From positions 3,658,001-3,722,000 of the forward strand of contig NZ_CP074372.1 of NCBI RefSeq assembly GCF_018362995.1: 64,000 bases of DNA. Direction: 5' to 3'. This DNA comes from Chryseobacterium indologenes (lineage in GTDB: Bacteria; Bacteroidota; Bacteroidia; Flavobacteriales; Weeksellaceae). The position numbers and the translations under genes were made by a program. This document shows positions 8,215 through 16,033 of the stretch, piece after piece. Below the pieces are notes generated by a model. It was not told the origin of the DNA. It saw only the letters and a list, made by a program, of their open reading frames with translations, and searched no databases. Position 1 is the stretch's first letter, and the number at the start of each line of letters is the position of its first letter.

Positions 8215-10920
8215 TTAAAACGTCACATCCAGTCCCACATAGAAGTTCGCCTTCATGATCGGGGCATACACCATTCCTCCATCAAAATAATTCCCGAAAG
8301 GATTTTTAAAATCAACAATCGCATTTTTCTGATAATAAGAAGTCAGGTTTTCTCCACCTACGTAAGCTCTGATCTTTTTATTGAAGTTTCTTGAAATCTG
8401 AGCATTAAGAACCGCATAAGATTCCGAATACGCTGGCAACTGAAATTCTGCCGGATTACCTGAAGTATCAGGAAGTCTCTGTTTTCCCACCCAGTTTAAT
8501 GTCGTATCAAAACTCCAGAATCCTCCATTGTTATTTTTATTGGTAGAATAGGCTAGATTCACAAATCCTCTGTGCTTTGCCATGAAAGGTACTTCTCTTC
8601 TTCCGCCAATATAATCTGCCTGTACATCATAATACTTATAAGCAAGTCTTACATCAAAGTTTTTGAAAGGAGTGAAATCCCACTGAGTCTGGAATGAGTT
8701 TGCAAACGATTTTCCTTCCAGATTGTAGAATGTCAGCTGCTGAGGAGATTTGTCAAGATCTACCAATACCTGATCCTGGAAATCTGTTCTGAAGAAATCA
8801 GCAATAATACTCGATTTTCTTCCGAATAATTTGAATTCCTGCTGTAAACTTGCACCGTAATTCCATGCGATTTCAGGTTTTAAGCCATAAATATTTCCTC
8901 CGTTGGATAAAATGTTAATGGCTCTGTTTGATGCAAAATACTGCTGGCTTTCTGCAAATACATTCGCTGTTCTGAATCCTCTTCCTGCTGACAATCTTAA
9001 AATAGTCTGAGGCGTGAAATCATACTTGAAGTTTAGCCTTGGGGTAAACTGAGTTCCTGCAAGATTATGGAAATCCACTCTGGTTCCTGCTACTAAAGTA
9101 TATTTTAAACCTGTTAAAGTATACTCAGCAAAGATTCCCGGTACAATTTCATTTCTTTTCAGGTCATTCAATAAATAGGTTTCCTTATAACCGTCATATA
9201 AGAAACTTGCTCCAGCTTTGTACTTATGATTGGTATTCCCGATAATGCTTTCAAAGATTAAATTGGAATAATACGTGTGCTGCTGTCCCGCATAATTTCT
9301 CAGTCCGAAGAAACTATCCTGCTGGTGATACACATACTGGTTCATCCATCCGATGCTTTGGTATGGTTTTCCTTTAAAAACATATCCGGTCTTATTCCAA
9401 ATCTGGAACCTTGAAATATCAATTCCTACTCCATAAAAAGGCTGTTTGTCCTGAGCCAGTTTTTTATCAAAACCAATTTGCCCTGCCGTTCTTTCATCTC
9501 TGATAAAATTAATTCCGAAGTGAGATCCGAATCCTGATTTTTCAAGATCATTATAATTCAACAAATAGGCAGCATTGATCTGGGTTCCTTTCGGCCTGTC
9601 CAGAAAACCGTCATCATTCATATCCGTATTCCCGAAAGTTCCGTTTCCGTGAAGAAGGAAAGTTTGTGACCATTTATCGTTGATAGAAGAAACATTGGTA
9701 ATATTCACTTCCGCTCTTCCATTGAAGTCAGAAAAAAGGTTCAGTGAAGTTTCCGGAGTTTTTGCATTCTTCAAAAGTTCGGTATTAATCTGGCCTGTGA
9801 TGCTTTCGTAACCATTCGTTACAGTACTTCCTCCCTTAGTAAGCTGGATACTTTCGATCCATCTTCCCGGAATGAAATTTAATCCATACGCAGAAGCCAA
9901 ACCTCTGATTTCGGGCAATTGTTCTTTTGTTAAGCTTGTATATTTCTGATCCAGACCGAGCATTTTCAGCTGTTTTGTTCCGGTTACAGCGTTGCTGAAA
10001 GAAACATCAACTGTTGCATTGGTTTCAAAACTTTCTGACAGATTACAACAAGCTGCCTTTAAAAGTTCTTTTTTATCAATATTAAAAACAAGACCAGCTT
10101 CTTTCTTGCTTAAAGAAGTTGCTGCTTTAGAACCTGTTACCACTACACCATCAATGTTTTTTTCATGTTGGGAATGGTCTTCTTTAGCTGGTGAAGTCTC
10201 GTGGTCTTTATGATCTCCTGGTTTTGTTTCTTCTTCGTAATGTGTCTTTGGATTGGCTTCACCAAAAGTAAAATCTCTGTCATACAGGCAGCATCCCGGA
10301 AGGGCGTTGTATGTTGCATCCGAAGTTTTATATTTTTCATTATCATGACCAGCATCGGCAATCGCTTTTAAGATCTTATCTGCTGAAGTTTTTGACGGGT
10401 CAAAATTTAAAGTAACAGTTTGCTTTTCTGCATTCCATTCTGCGGTATCTGCACCTGCACCTTTTGAAGCCTCTTCAATTCTTGCCTTACAGGAAGCACA
10501 GTTTCCCCTAACATAGAATTCATTTTCTTTTTTATCAGAAGCATTGGTATTTGCATGATGTTCGTGATGGGTTTCCGCCGGGGATGACTGTAGATCTCTG
10601 TTATACAGACAACATCCCGGAAGGCTATTGTAAACTGCATCTGAAGCTTTGAATTTTTCATTATCATGGCCTGCTTCAGCCACTTTTTGAAGAATATCAT
10701 CTGCAGATACCTTGTCTGTTTCTAAAGTTAAGGTTTGAAGATCAACACAATAGACAGCTGTTTTTGCCCCTGCTTTTTTGGCAGCACCTTCAATTCTTGT
10801 TTTGCACATTTCGCAGTTCCCTTTTACCTTGAACTGATTTTTTGAAAGTGTCTGAGCAGATATAAATTGTGTAAATAGGAATAATGCACCAAGTATCAAC
10901 CTGGAAATTGGTAATTTCAT
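8215..10920 (-). CDS. TonB-dependent receptor with two N-terminal HMA metal-binding domains
   Basis: 901-aa outer-membrane receptor. After a signal peptide (1-22) come two heavy-metal-associated domains, about residues 29-95 (Cys36-x2-Cys39) and 133-195 (Cys141-x2-Cys144). Each is followed by a conserved LPGCCLYxRD element (Cys103-104 and Cys210-211). A His/Asp/Glu-rich linker (about 226-253, several HxH or DH pairs) leads to VVVTGSK and a plug with another Cys pair (291-292, CCNLSESFETN), then a beta-barrel ending in Phe. The two HMA units are clear tandem duplicates in both protein and DNA. HMA domains usually bind copper(I), zinc or other soft metals, so this is probably a copper-linked receptor. 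It follows a Cys-rich protein and a His/Cys-repeat lipoprotein gene. Confidence 0.9.
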   Translation of the reverse strand: MKLPISRLILGALFLFTQFISAQTLSKNQFKVKGNCEMCKTRIEGAAKKAGAKTAVYCVDLQTLTLETDKVSADDILQKVAEAGHDNEKFKASDAVYNSLPGCCLYNRDLQSSPAETHHEHHANTNASDKKENEFYVRGNCASCKARIEEASKGAGADTAEWNAEKQTVTLNFDPSKTSADKILKAIADAGHDNEKYKTSDATYNALPGCCLYDRDFTFGEANPKTHYEEETKPGDHKDHETSPAKEDHSQHEKNIDGVVVTGSKAATSLSKKEAGLVFNIDKKELLKAACCNLSESFETNATVDVSFSNAVTGTKQLKMLGLDQKYTSLTKEQLPEIRGLASAYGLNFIPGRWIESIQLTKGGSTVTNGYESITGQINTELLKNAKTPETSLNLFSDFNGRAEVNITNVSSINDKWSQTFLLHGNGTFGNTDMNDDGFLDRPKGTQINAAYLLNYNDLEKSGFGSHFGINFIRDERTAGQIGFDKKLAQDKQPFYGVGIDISRFQIWNKTGYVFKGKPYQSIGWMNQYVYHQQDSFFGLRNYAGQQHTYYSNLIFESIIGNTNHKYKAGASFLYDGYKETYLLNDLKRNEIVPGIFAEYTLTGLKYTLVAGTRVDFHNLAGTQFTPRLNFKYDFTPQTILRLSAGRGFRTANVFAESQQYFASNRAINILSNGGNIYGLKPEIAWNYGASLQQEFKLFGRKSSIIADFFRTDFQDQVLVDLDKSPQQLTFYNLEGKSFANSFQTQWDFTPFKNFDVRLAYKYYDVQADYIGGRREVPFMAKHRGFVNLAYSTNKNNNGGFWSFDTTLNWVGKQRLPDTSGNPAEFQLPAYSESYAVLNAQISRNFNKKIRAYVGGENLTSYYQKNAIVDFKNPFGNYFDGGMVYAPIMKANFYVGLDVTF

Positions 10921-10952
10921 TTTGTTTAAAAGTTTAAATTAATTAAAAATCA

Positions 10953-10975
10953 GTTCATTATAGACTATAATGAAC
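10953..10975. promoter_or_regulatory. 23-bp perfect palindrome before the HMA-TonB receptor gene
   Basis: Arms GTTCATTATAG (10953-10963) and CTATAATGAAC (10965-10975) flank one central base. It lies 14 bp after the stop of the Cys-rich gene and 32 bp before the receptor start. It could be an operator for a metal-responsive regulator, or an intercistronic hairpin/attenuator: T-rich sequence follows on the minus strand. Confidence 0.5.
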
Positions 10976-10989
10976 CCATGGTGTTTTAA

Positions 10990-11352
10990 TTAACCTATCT
11001 TAGGTGGCTGCCAGATTTCCTTTAAACGGTCTGAAAGATAAGGATCTGAATATCGGAACTGAGCATTCTTATTCGCTTTGTAATAAGACAGTTCCAGACG
11101 TAGATTTTTTGAGAAAGGAGTTTCAATAAAAGTATAGCAGGCAACACATGATGAGCAGCAGTCATCATTACATGATTTTGTTTTGTCATGTTTGCTGTCT
11201 TTTTTTGAAGAATGGTTTTTGCAGCAGTCAGTTTTTTTAGAAGATTCTGCTTTACAGCATGTTTCCTGCATTGCCTGCGCATAGAAATTGTCCTTGGGAA
11301 TTAAAAAAACTCCCAGGCAAAATACAATTGCAAGTAGGTGAAACAGCTTCAT
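10990..11352 (-). CDS. Small exported Cys-rich protein, probable metal binder
   Basis: About 120 aa from the ATG at 11352 (MKLFHLLAIVFCLGVFLIP), chosen because a signal-like hydrophobic segment starts there and the upstream lipoprotein gene stops at 11372. The mature part has many Cys, several in pairs: ETCCK, TDCCKNH, DDCCSSCVAC. The C-terminus ends WQPPKIG. It recalls the small Cys-rich proteins (HYC_CC_PP type) that accompany metal-related TonB receptors in flavobacteria, but the HYC motif itself is not seen. Context suggests binding copper or a similar metal in the periplasm. No enzymatic motif is present. Confidence 0.75.
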   Translation of the reverse strand: MKLFHLLAIVFCLGVFLIPKDNFYAQAMQETCCKAESSKKTDCCKNHSSKKDSKHDKTKSCNDDCCSSCVACYTFIETPFSKNLRLELSYYKANKNAQFRYSDPYLSDRLKEIWQPPKIG

Positions 11353-11371
11353 ATCTGCAAAAATAAGAAAT

Positions 11372-12013
11372 TTATGGCAAAGGATCACCAACTTTTAGAG
11401 AACAGCTGTGCCAAGGTTCTCCGTGTGCAGGGTTTAGCTTGGGTTTTTCTCCCATCGCCAGATTCTGTGTTGCCGGTGCTGGAGCAGGAGTTGTCTGTAC
11501 TACATTTTGGGCTGGTTGAGGAGCTGGTGCAGGTTTGCTGTTTAATGGCTGTCCTACCGGAATATCACATCGGTGACCAGGCTGTCCGTGTGGAGGGTTC
11601 ATCCCCGGAGCTGTTTTTGCCAGTTTTCCGTTATTATCAAGAGTAATTTTTCCCGGGGATACTGCATTAGGATCAATCTGAACAATATTATTTCCGTTTG
11701 TATTTATATTTTGTGAAGTAGGAGCTGCAGCATGTTTGCTGTTCAGCGGTTGTCCTACCGGAATGTCGCATCGGTGGCCAGGTTGTCCGTGTGGAGGATT
11801 CATTCCCGGTGCTGTAGCCATAGGAGCAGGATTGGGGCTGGATTGGATGCCTGCCTGATCCATTAGTGATGTTTTTGAGGGTGTATTAAGGGCAACGCTG
11901 GGCTGTCCGGCATTGGCTTCTTCTTTTAAATAAGTTGCTTTTTCATCCTTTTTGCAAGATGCAGCTAATAGTGATACGGCGATCAAACCTATAAATGTAT
12001 TCTTCATATCCAT
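11372..12013 (-). CDS. Lipoprotein with repeated GMNPPHGQPGHRCDIPVG motif
   Basis: 213-aa lipoprotein; the lipobox LAASC puts the lipidated Cys at 20. The mature protein is low-complexity (Ala, Pro, Asn, Gln) and carries two identical units containing GMNPPHGQPGHRCDIPVG (about residues 68-93 and 135-160). A divergent third copy lies at the C-terminus (about 192-213, NPAHGEPWHSC). Each unit has two His and one Cys, which fits metal binding. I know the motif from the ends of uncharacterised flavobacterial proteins; no function is established to my knowledge. Its neighbours (Cys-rich protein, HMA receptor) support a metal role. An alternative start two codons later is possible. Confidence 0.8.
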   Translation of the reverse strand: MDMKNTFIGLIAVSLLAASCKKDEKATYLKEEANAGQPSVALNTPSKTSLMDQAGIQSSPNPAPMATAPGMNPPHGQPGHRCDIPVGQPLNSKHAAAPTSQNINTNGNNIVQIDPNAVSPGKITLDNNGKLAKTAPGMNPPHGQPGHRCDIPVGQPLNSKPAPAPQPAQNVVQTTPAPAPATQNLAMGEKPKLNPAHGEPWHSCSLKVGDPLP

Positions 12014-12023
12014 GGGTATGAAA

Positions 12024-12031
12024 CAAAATTA
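12024..12031 (-). promoter_or_regulatory. Candidate -7 promoter element for the His/Cys-repeat lipoprotein gene
   Basis: On the minus strand this reads TAATTTTG, matching the Bacteroidota -7 consensus TAnnTTTG. It ends 10 bp before the lipoprotein ATG, so the transcript would have almost no leader. It overlaps the left arm of the inverted repeat at 12027-12060. No clear -33 element is seen. Confidence 0.4.
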
Positions 12032-12060
12032 GCAAAACATTTTCAATTGTTTTGCTAATT
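12027..12060 (-). terminator. 13-bp inverted repeat after the response-regulator gene
   Basis: Perfect arms AATTAGCAAAACA (12027-12039) and TGTTTTGCTAATT (12048-12060) with an 8-nt loop, lying 25 bp past the response-regulator stop. On the minus strand it is followed by a T-rich stretch, so a terminator is the simplest reading. It also overlaps the putative -7 box of the next gene, so it could be an operator instead or as well. Confidence 0.6.
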
Positions 12061-12085
12061 CTATACTTATAATTTGATTTTTGGA

Positions 12086-12772
12086 TTAATTTTTTACCAA
12101 AAGTCTAAACCCTTCTCCGTGAACGTTGATGATTTCCAATCCTTCGTCGTCTTTTAAGAGCTTACGAAGTTTTGCAATATATACGTCCATACTTCTTGCT
12201 GTAAAGTAATTTTCTTTTTTCCAGATCTTTCTTAAAGCAAGATCTCTAGGCATGAAATCGTTTCTGTGGATACACAGAAGTTTCAATAATTCATTTTCTT
12301 TAGGAGAAAGTTTGTATTCTTTATCACCTACTTTCAACTGTCTCAGCATAGAGTCAAAGAAAATATTACTGATTTTAAACTGCTCCTGCTCCTCATTTTC
12401 CAATGTAGAACTTCTCTGAAGAATTGCTTTTATTTTGTATAAAAGAAGTTCAGTATCAAAAGGTTTTGTAATATAATCATCCGCTCCCAACTGGTATCCT
12501 TTCAAAATATCTTCTCTCATATTTCTTGCCGTAAGAAATATGATCGGTGTATTTTTATCAATCTTTTTTACATCTTCAGCCAATGAAAACCCGTCTTTTT
12601 TAGGCATCATTACGTCAAATATGCAGATGTCGAATTCATTTTCTGTAAATTCTTTAAGTCCCTGCTCCCCATCAGTGGCAAGTGTTACTTCAAAATTATT
12701 GATCGTCAAATAATCTTTAAGTACTGCCCCGAAACTCTGATCGTCCTCTACTAATAATATTCTGTTGCTCAT
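12086..12772 (-). CDS. OmpR-type response regulator (RprY-like)
   Basis: 228 aa. The receiver domain (1-120) has the acidic pair at 10-11, phospho-acceptor Asp53 in FDVMMPKKDGF and the conserved Lys in DYITKPF. The C-terminal winged helix (about 135-226) is of the OmpR/PhoB class. The receiver closely resembles Bacteroides RprY (shared VMMPKKDGF and GADDYITKPF). It lies downstream of the cognate sensor kinase, separated by about 160 bp. It may control the metal module downstream, but this is inferred from position only. Confidence 0.93.
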   Translation of the reverse strand: MSNRILLVEDDQSFGAVLKDYLTINNFEVTLATDGEQGLKEFTENEFDICIFDVMMPKKDGFSLAEDVKKIDKNTPIIFLTARNMREDILKGYQLGADDYITKPFDTELLLYKIKAILQRSSTLENEEQEQFKISNIFFDSMLRQLKVGDKEYKLSPKENELLKLLCIHRNDFMPRDLALRKIWKKENYFTARSMDVYIAKLRKLLKDDEGLEIINVHGEGFRLLVKN

Positions 12773-12934
12773 AACTTTTAATAATTAATAATTAACAATT
12801 AAGAATGAACTTCCTCACTCTATCTTCTATATTTTGATATTTGGTTAAACTTTTTATAATTGATAAATGATCATTGATAGTTGATGTGAAGTAAGTTTTT
12901 TATCATCTATAACTGATCATTCATCATTTGTATT

Positions 12935-14479
12935 TTATCCCATTGGCAGTTTTATCGTAAACGTACTTCCATTTCCTTTATGAGAGTCAACGATAATCTG
13001 TCCTTTGTGTAGTTCTACAATTTTCTTCACATAGGAAAGACCTAATCCTTGTCCTTTTACGTTGTGAATATTTCCGGTTTCTTCCCTGAAGAATTTTTCG
13101 AAAATTTTGGTTTTATTCTGAGTATCCATTCCCATTCCCTTATCGGAAATTTCAATGATATACCAGTGTCCTTCATTTCTTGTTTCCACATGTATTTCCG
13201 GTGCTTCAGGAGAATATTTATTGGCATTATCCAGCAAGTTGACCAGCATGTTTGAAATGTGGAATTCGTCTATTTTAAAATTATAATGTGTGGCGTTGAA
13301 TTTCTGGGTAAGCGAACCGTTTCTTTGCTGTACAATCAGATTGAAAGATTCTGTAGTCCTTTTGATCAATTCCCTTACATTGGTTTCTTTTAAAAACAGT
13401 TCTACTTCATTTCTTTCAAGTTTGGACATATTAAGCACGTTTTCCACCTGCTTTTTCATTCTCAAATTCTCCTGCTTGATCAGTTCCGAGTAATATTTTA
13501 CCTTATCCGGATTGGTGGCAATTTTGTCATTTGCCAAAGAATCCGTTGCTACAGAAATGGTTGCCAGTGGTGTTTTGAACTCATGAGACATGTTATTGAT
13601 GAAGTCTGTTTTTACTTCAGCAAGCTTTTTCTGCCTCATCATATAATTGATGGAAATAATATAAATTCCAAGAATAGTAAGAAGGGAAAGAAAAGTTCCT
13701 AAAAGCATTGGCCAGTTATTCATCGCCAGTGAGTATTCTTTTTTAGGGAAAACCAATGCGAGGCTGTACAGGGTATTTTTTTTATCTGCAAAAAGTGGAA
13801 AGCTGTAAATGTTACTGTCTTTTTTCTCTTTGTAAGCTTTATTCACAATGCTTGTAAGCTTGTTGTTGCGGTCAAGAACTCCATATCCGAATTTGGCAGA
13901 TATTCCTCTTATTTTAAGTTCTTTAGCGATCACGGAATCAAGCGTTTTCGGATCCACTCTTTTGGTGATAGGGAGATTATTGCCATATACTTTCACAAAT
14001 TCTTTCATGGAGTAATCTCCGGTTTCAATCTCCTGATTGATATCTGTGGTAAGAAGTTCACGATTGGTGGTATCTCTTTTTATTTTATAGGCTGCCTCGT
14101 CTGTATATAATGTTGTCAGCTTGATAGAATCTCCTTTTTGAGAAATCGGAAGCTGTGTTTTTTCAATAATATTTTTGGAGTAAATAATCTGTCTCTGAGT
14201 ACCGGAATCTTCAACCTGTTGAATAGTCGTTAAAGAAGGCTGTTTGCTGTTCGCAAGAATATTTTTTCTGAAATCCTTATAATCCTGATTCAGGTATTTG
14301 TCGGCTTCAATCTCTTCAATACTTTTTGAAGTACTTTCCAAAACTGCATACACTTTATTTGAAAAATCCTGTTCCAGTACACCGTAATAGCCTTTCAACC
14401 AATAAAATTGGAGCGTCACAAAGACAATCAGTGAGATCGTCATAAACACTGAAATTATTGGGATGAATTTGTTATTCAT
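12935..14479 (-). CDS. Sensor histidine kinase (RprX-like)
   Basis: 514 aa inner-membrane sensor. Helix 1 is at about 8-29; a ~225-residue periplasmic domain of unknown ligand follows; helix 2 is at about 256-280; then a HisKA domain with phospho-acceptor His299 (NNMSHEFKTPLATI) and an HATPase with N box (LLDNANKYSPEAP), G1 (DKGMGMD) and G2 (GQGLGLSYVKKIV). Layout and size match Bacteroides RprX. It is transcribed ahead of the response regulator. The 160-bp gap between them is unusually AT-rich, with repeated TGATCATT-like words. Confidence 0.93.
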   Translation of the reverse strand: MNNKFIPIISVFMTISLIVFVTLQFYWLKGYYGVLEQDFSNKVYAVLESTSKSIEEIEADKYLNQDYKDFRKNILANSKQPSLTTIQQVEDSGTQRQIIYSKNIIEKTQLPISQKGDSIKLTTLYTDEAAYKIKRDTTNRELLTTDINQEIETGDYSMKEFVKVYGNNLPITKRVDPKTLDSVIAKELKIRGISAKFGYGVLDRNNKLTSIVNKAYKEKKDSNIYSFPLFADKKNTLYSLALVFPKKEYSLAMNNWPMLLGTFLSLLTILGIYIISINYMMRQKKLAEVKTDFINNMSHEFKTPLATISVATDSLANDKIATNPDKVKYYSELIKQENLRMKKQVENVLNMSKLERNEVELFLKETNVRELIKRTTESFNLIVQQRNGSLTQKFNATHYNFKIDEFHISNMLVNLLDNANKYSPEAPEIHVETRNEGHWYIIEISDKGMGMDTQNKTKIFEKFFREETGNIHNVKGQGLGLSYVKKIVELHKGQIIVDSHKGNGSTFTIKLPMG

Positions 14480-14680
14480 TATTTAATTATATATGTTTTG
14501 GAAAAATGAATGTTAAAATTAATTGTTTTAAGACTACATGAACAAAAAACGAGCCAAATAATTGTTTTATTTTTCTTAAAAGAGTGTTTTTTAACAATTA
14601 TTTATGAATTATCTTTTACTTGTCATATGAAAAGTCCCTTTCAATAAATAAAGTGCTAACTTTATTAAAAATAAAAATAT

Positions 14681-15172
14681 ATGGAATCTAATATCATTTT
14701 CAACAAAGATTTTGATGCAGCCTCTATTTATGTCATGAAAATCTATAAGGCTGATGTTTCAACAGTATGGGATCACTTTACCAAATCCGAATTATTGGAT
14801 CAATGGTGGGGACCTAAACCCTGGAGATGTGAAACGGTAAAACAGGATTTCAGAGAAGGTGGAATCTGGATGTACTCAATGATAGGACCAAACGGTGAAA
14901 AAGGGCCTATGTATGCTCAGTCTCAGTATGGCGAAATTACGGAACACAGAAGCCTTGACTGGATGAGTGCTTTTTGTGATGAAAATGGGAAGATCAATGA
15001 AGATTTTCCAAGGTCAAAATGGCTGCTTGGTTTTACCGGAGTAGAAGAGGGAACCAAAGTGACGATCAATATCCATTATCATTCCCCGGATGTCATGAAA
15101 AAAATCCTGGATATGGGATTTGAAGAAGGCTTTACTATGGGACTCAGTCAACTTGAAGAACTGATTGGATAA
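14681..15172 (+). CDS. SRPBCC / AHSA1-like domain protein
   Basis: 163 aa, one START-like fold of the activator of Hsp90 ATPase homologue type. The typical opening is ADVSTVWDHFTKSELLDQWWGP, followed by EGGIWMYSMIGPNGE and a C-terminal helix with GFTMGLSQLEEL. Such proteins bind hydrophobic ligands or act as polyketide-cyclase-like proteins; the exact role is unknown. It stands alone on the plus strand, divergent from the sensor kinase and ended by the hairpin at 15211. Confidence 0.85.
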   Translation: MESNIIFNKDFDAASIYVMKIYKADVSTVWDHFTKSELLDQWWGPKPWRCETVKQDFREGGIWMYSMIGPNGEKGPMYAQSQYGEITEHRSLDWMSAFCDENGKINEDFPRSKWLLGFTGVEEGTKVTINIHYHSPDVMKKILDMGFEEGFTMGLSQLEELIG

Positions 15173-15210
15173 AATTTGAAAATGTATAGAATACAGTTAT
15201 TTATAAAAAA

Positions 15211-15240
15211 GAGGGTTTTCCATGGAAAACCCTCTTCTTA
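15211..15240. terminator. Bidirectional hairpin terminator
   Basis: A perfect 24-bp palindrome (15211-15234) with 11-bp arms GAGGGTTTTCC and GGAAAACCCTC, A-run before and T-rich after. It lies between the convergent SRPBCC gene and the next minus-strand gene and probably serves both. Confidence 0.85.
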
Positions 15241-15282
15241 TTTATCAGAATTTATTAACTTCTTACTTCTTTTTTCCAGCTT

Positions 15283-15624
15283 TTACAAAAGCTCTTCTTC
15301 CTGGAAGTAGTGAATAATTGCCTTTTTCATAAGCAAGCTCTGCTCATTGGGCTTTAATTCCGGAAGGTCTTCAAGTTTGTCAAACTGAGGCCATCCGTCT
15401 TCATAATGTGTGAATTTATAATAGCCAAAAGGCTCAAGCAATCTGCACACAGCAATATGAATCAGGTTTACCTTGTCTTCTTTAGTATATTTTTGCTGGC
15501 CGCTTCCCAGCTCCTGTAACCCGATCAAAAATAAAAGGGTTTCGATGGGCGGATTCTTCTCAGTCTGGAAATTGTCTTCGAAGAACTGTTCTATTTTTTT
15601 CCAATATTCGGACTCGTTGATCAT
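15283..15624 (-). CDS. Conserved hypothetical protein (113 aa)
   Basis: A soluble 113-aa protein with no signal peptide or membrane segment. It is rich in acidic and aromatic residues (ESEYWKKIEQFFEDNF at the start; FGYYKFTHYEDGWPQFD in the middle). It looks like a small helical protein known only as a hypothetical in flavobacteria; I do not recognise a domain. It is preceded by the frameshifted four-helix-bundle gene and oligopeptidase B in the same direction. Confidence 0.7.
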   Translation of the reverse strand: MINESEYWKKIEQFFEDNFQTEKNPPIETLLFLIGLQELGSGQQKYTKEDKVNLIHIAVCRLLEPFGYYKFTHYEDGWPQFDKLEDLPELKPNEQSLLMKKAIIHYFQEEELL

Positions 15625-15664
15625 AATTTGATAAATAATAAGTGATGATTGATAAATGATAAAG

Positions 15665-16026
15665 TCATTCCCTTAGCATTTTTCTGTACGAAGAAGTTAC
15701 TTTCAATATTTCTTCAGTGTTTGTTTTTATATCTGTTAAAATTGTTTTTTGAACATATTCCAGTTCTCCAACATTTCAAGCCAAAATAAAGTTTCATCAG
15801 TTTCCTCTATCACTATGGATATTTTAGAAAATCTTTCAGCTTTTGATCTTGCTCTACACATGGCTCTGTAATTGGCTGCCATGGATGTAGAAGATCTGTA
15901 TATTTGCTTTCTGATAACTGAAAACGCTTCGTTATAGGGCTGTTTAGATAATTCCTTAATAATAGTGACGGCTAGCTGCTTTGTTTTAGAAGCAAAAATT
16001 GTGTTATAATCAGGGCTATCCATCAT
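15665..16026 (-). pseudogene. Four-helix-bundle protein gene with a frameshift
   Basis: The intact frame from ATG 16026 gives 96 aa with the family core (IRKQIYRSSTSMAANYRAMCRARSKAERFSK, then EETDETLFWLEML) and stops at 15736. The usual family length is about 115-120 aa. In the next frame, just past an A6 run (minus strand, 15745-15750), the missing C-terminal helix continues as ILTDIKTNTEEILKVTSSYR and reaches a stop at 15665. One missing base between about 15745 and 15757 explains this. It may be a true mutation, homopolymer slippage or a sequencing error. The family (TIGR02436 type) also occurs in 23S rRNA intervening sequences. It lies 7 bp after oligopeptidase B. Confidence 0.75.
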
Positions 16027-16033
16027 TGATCAT

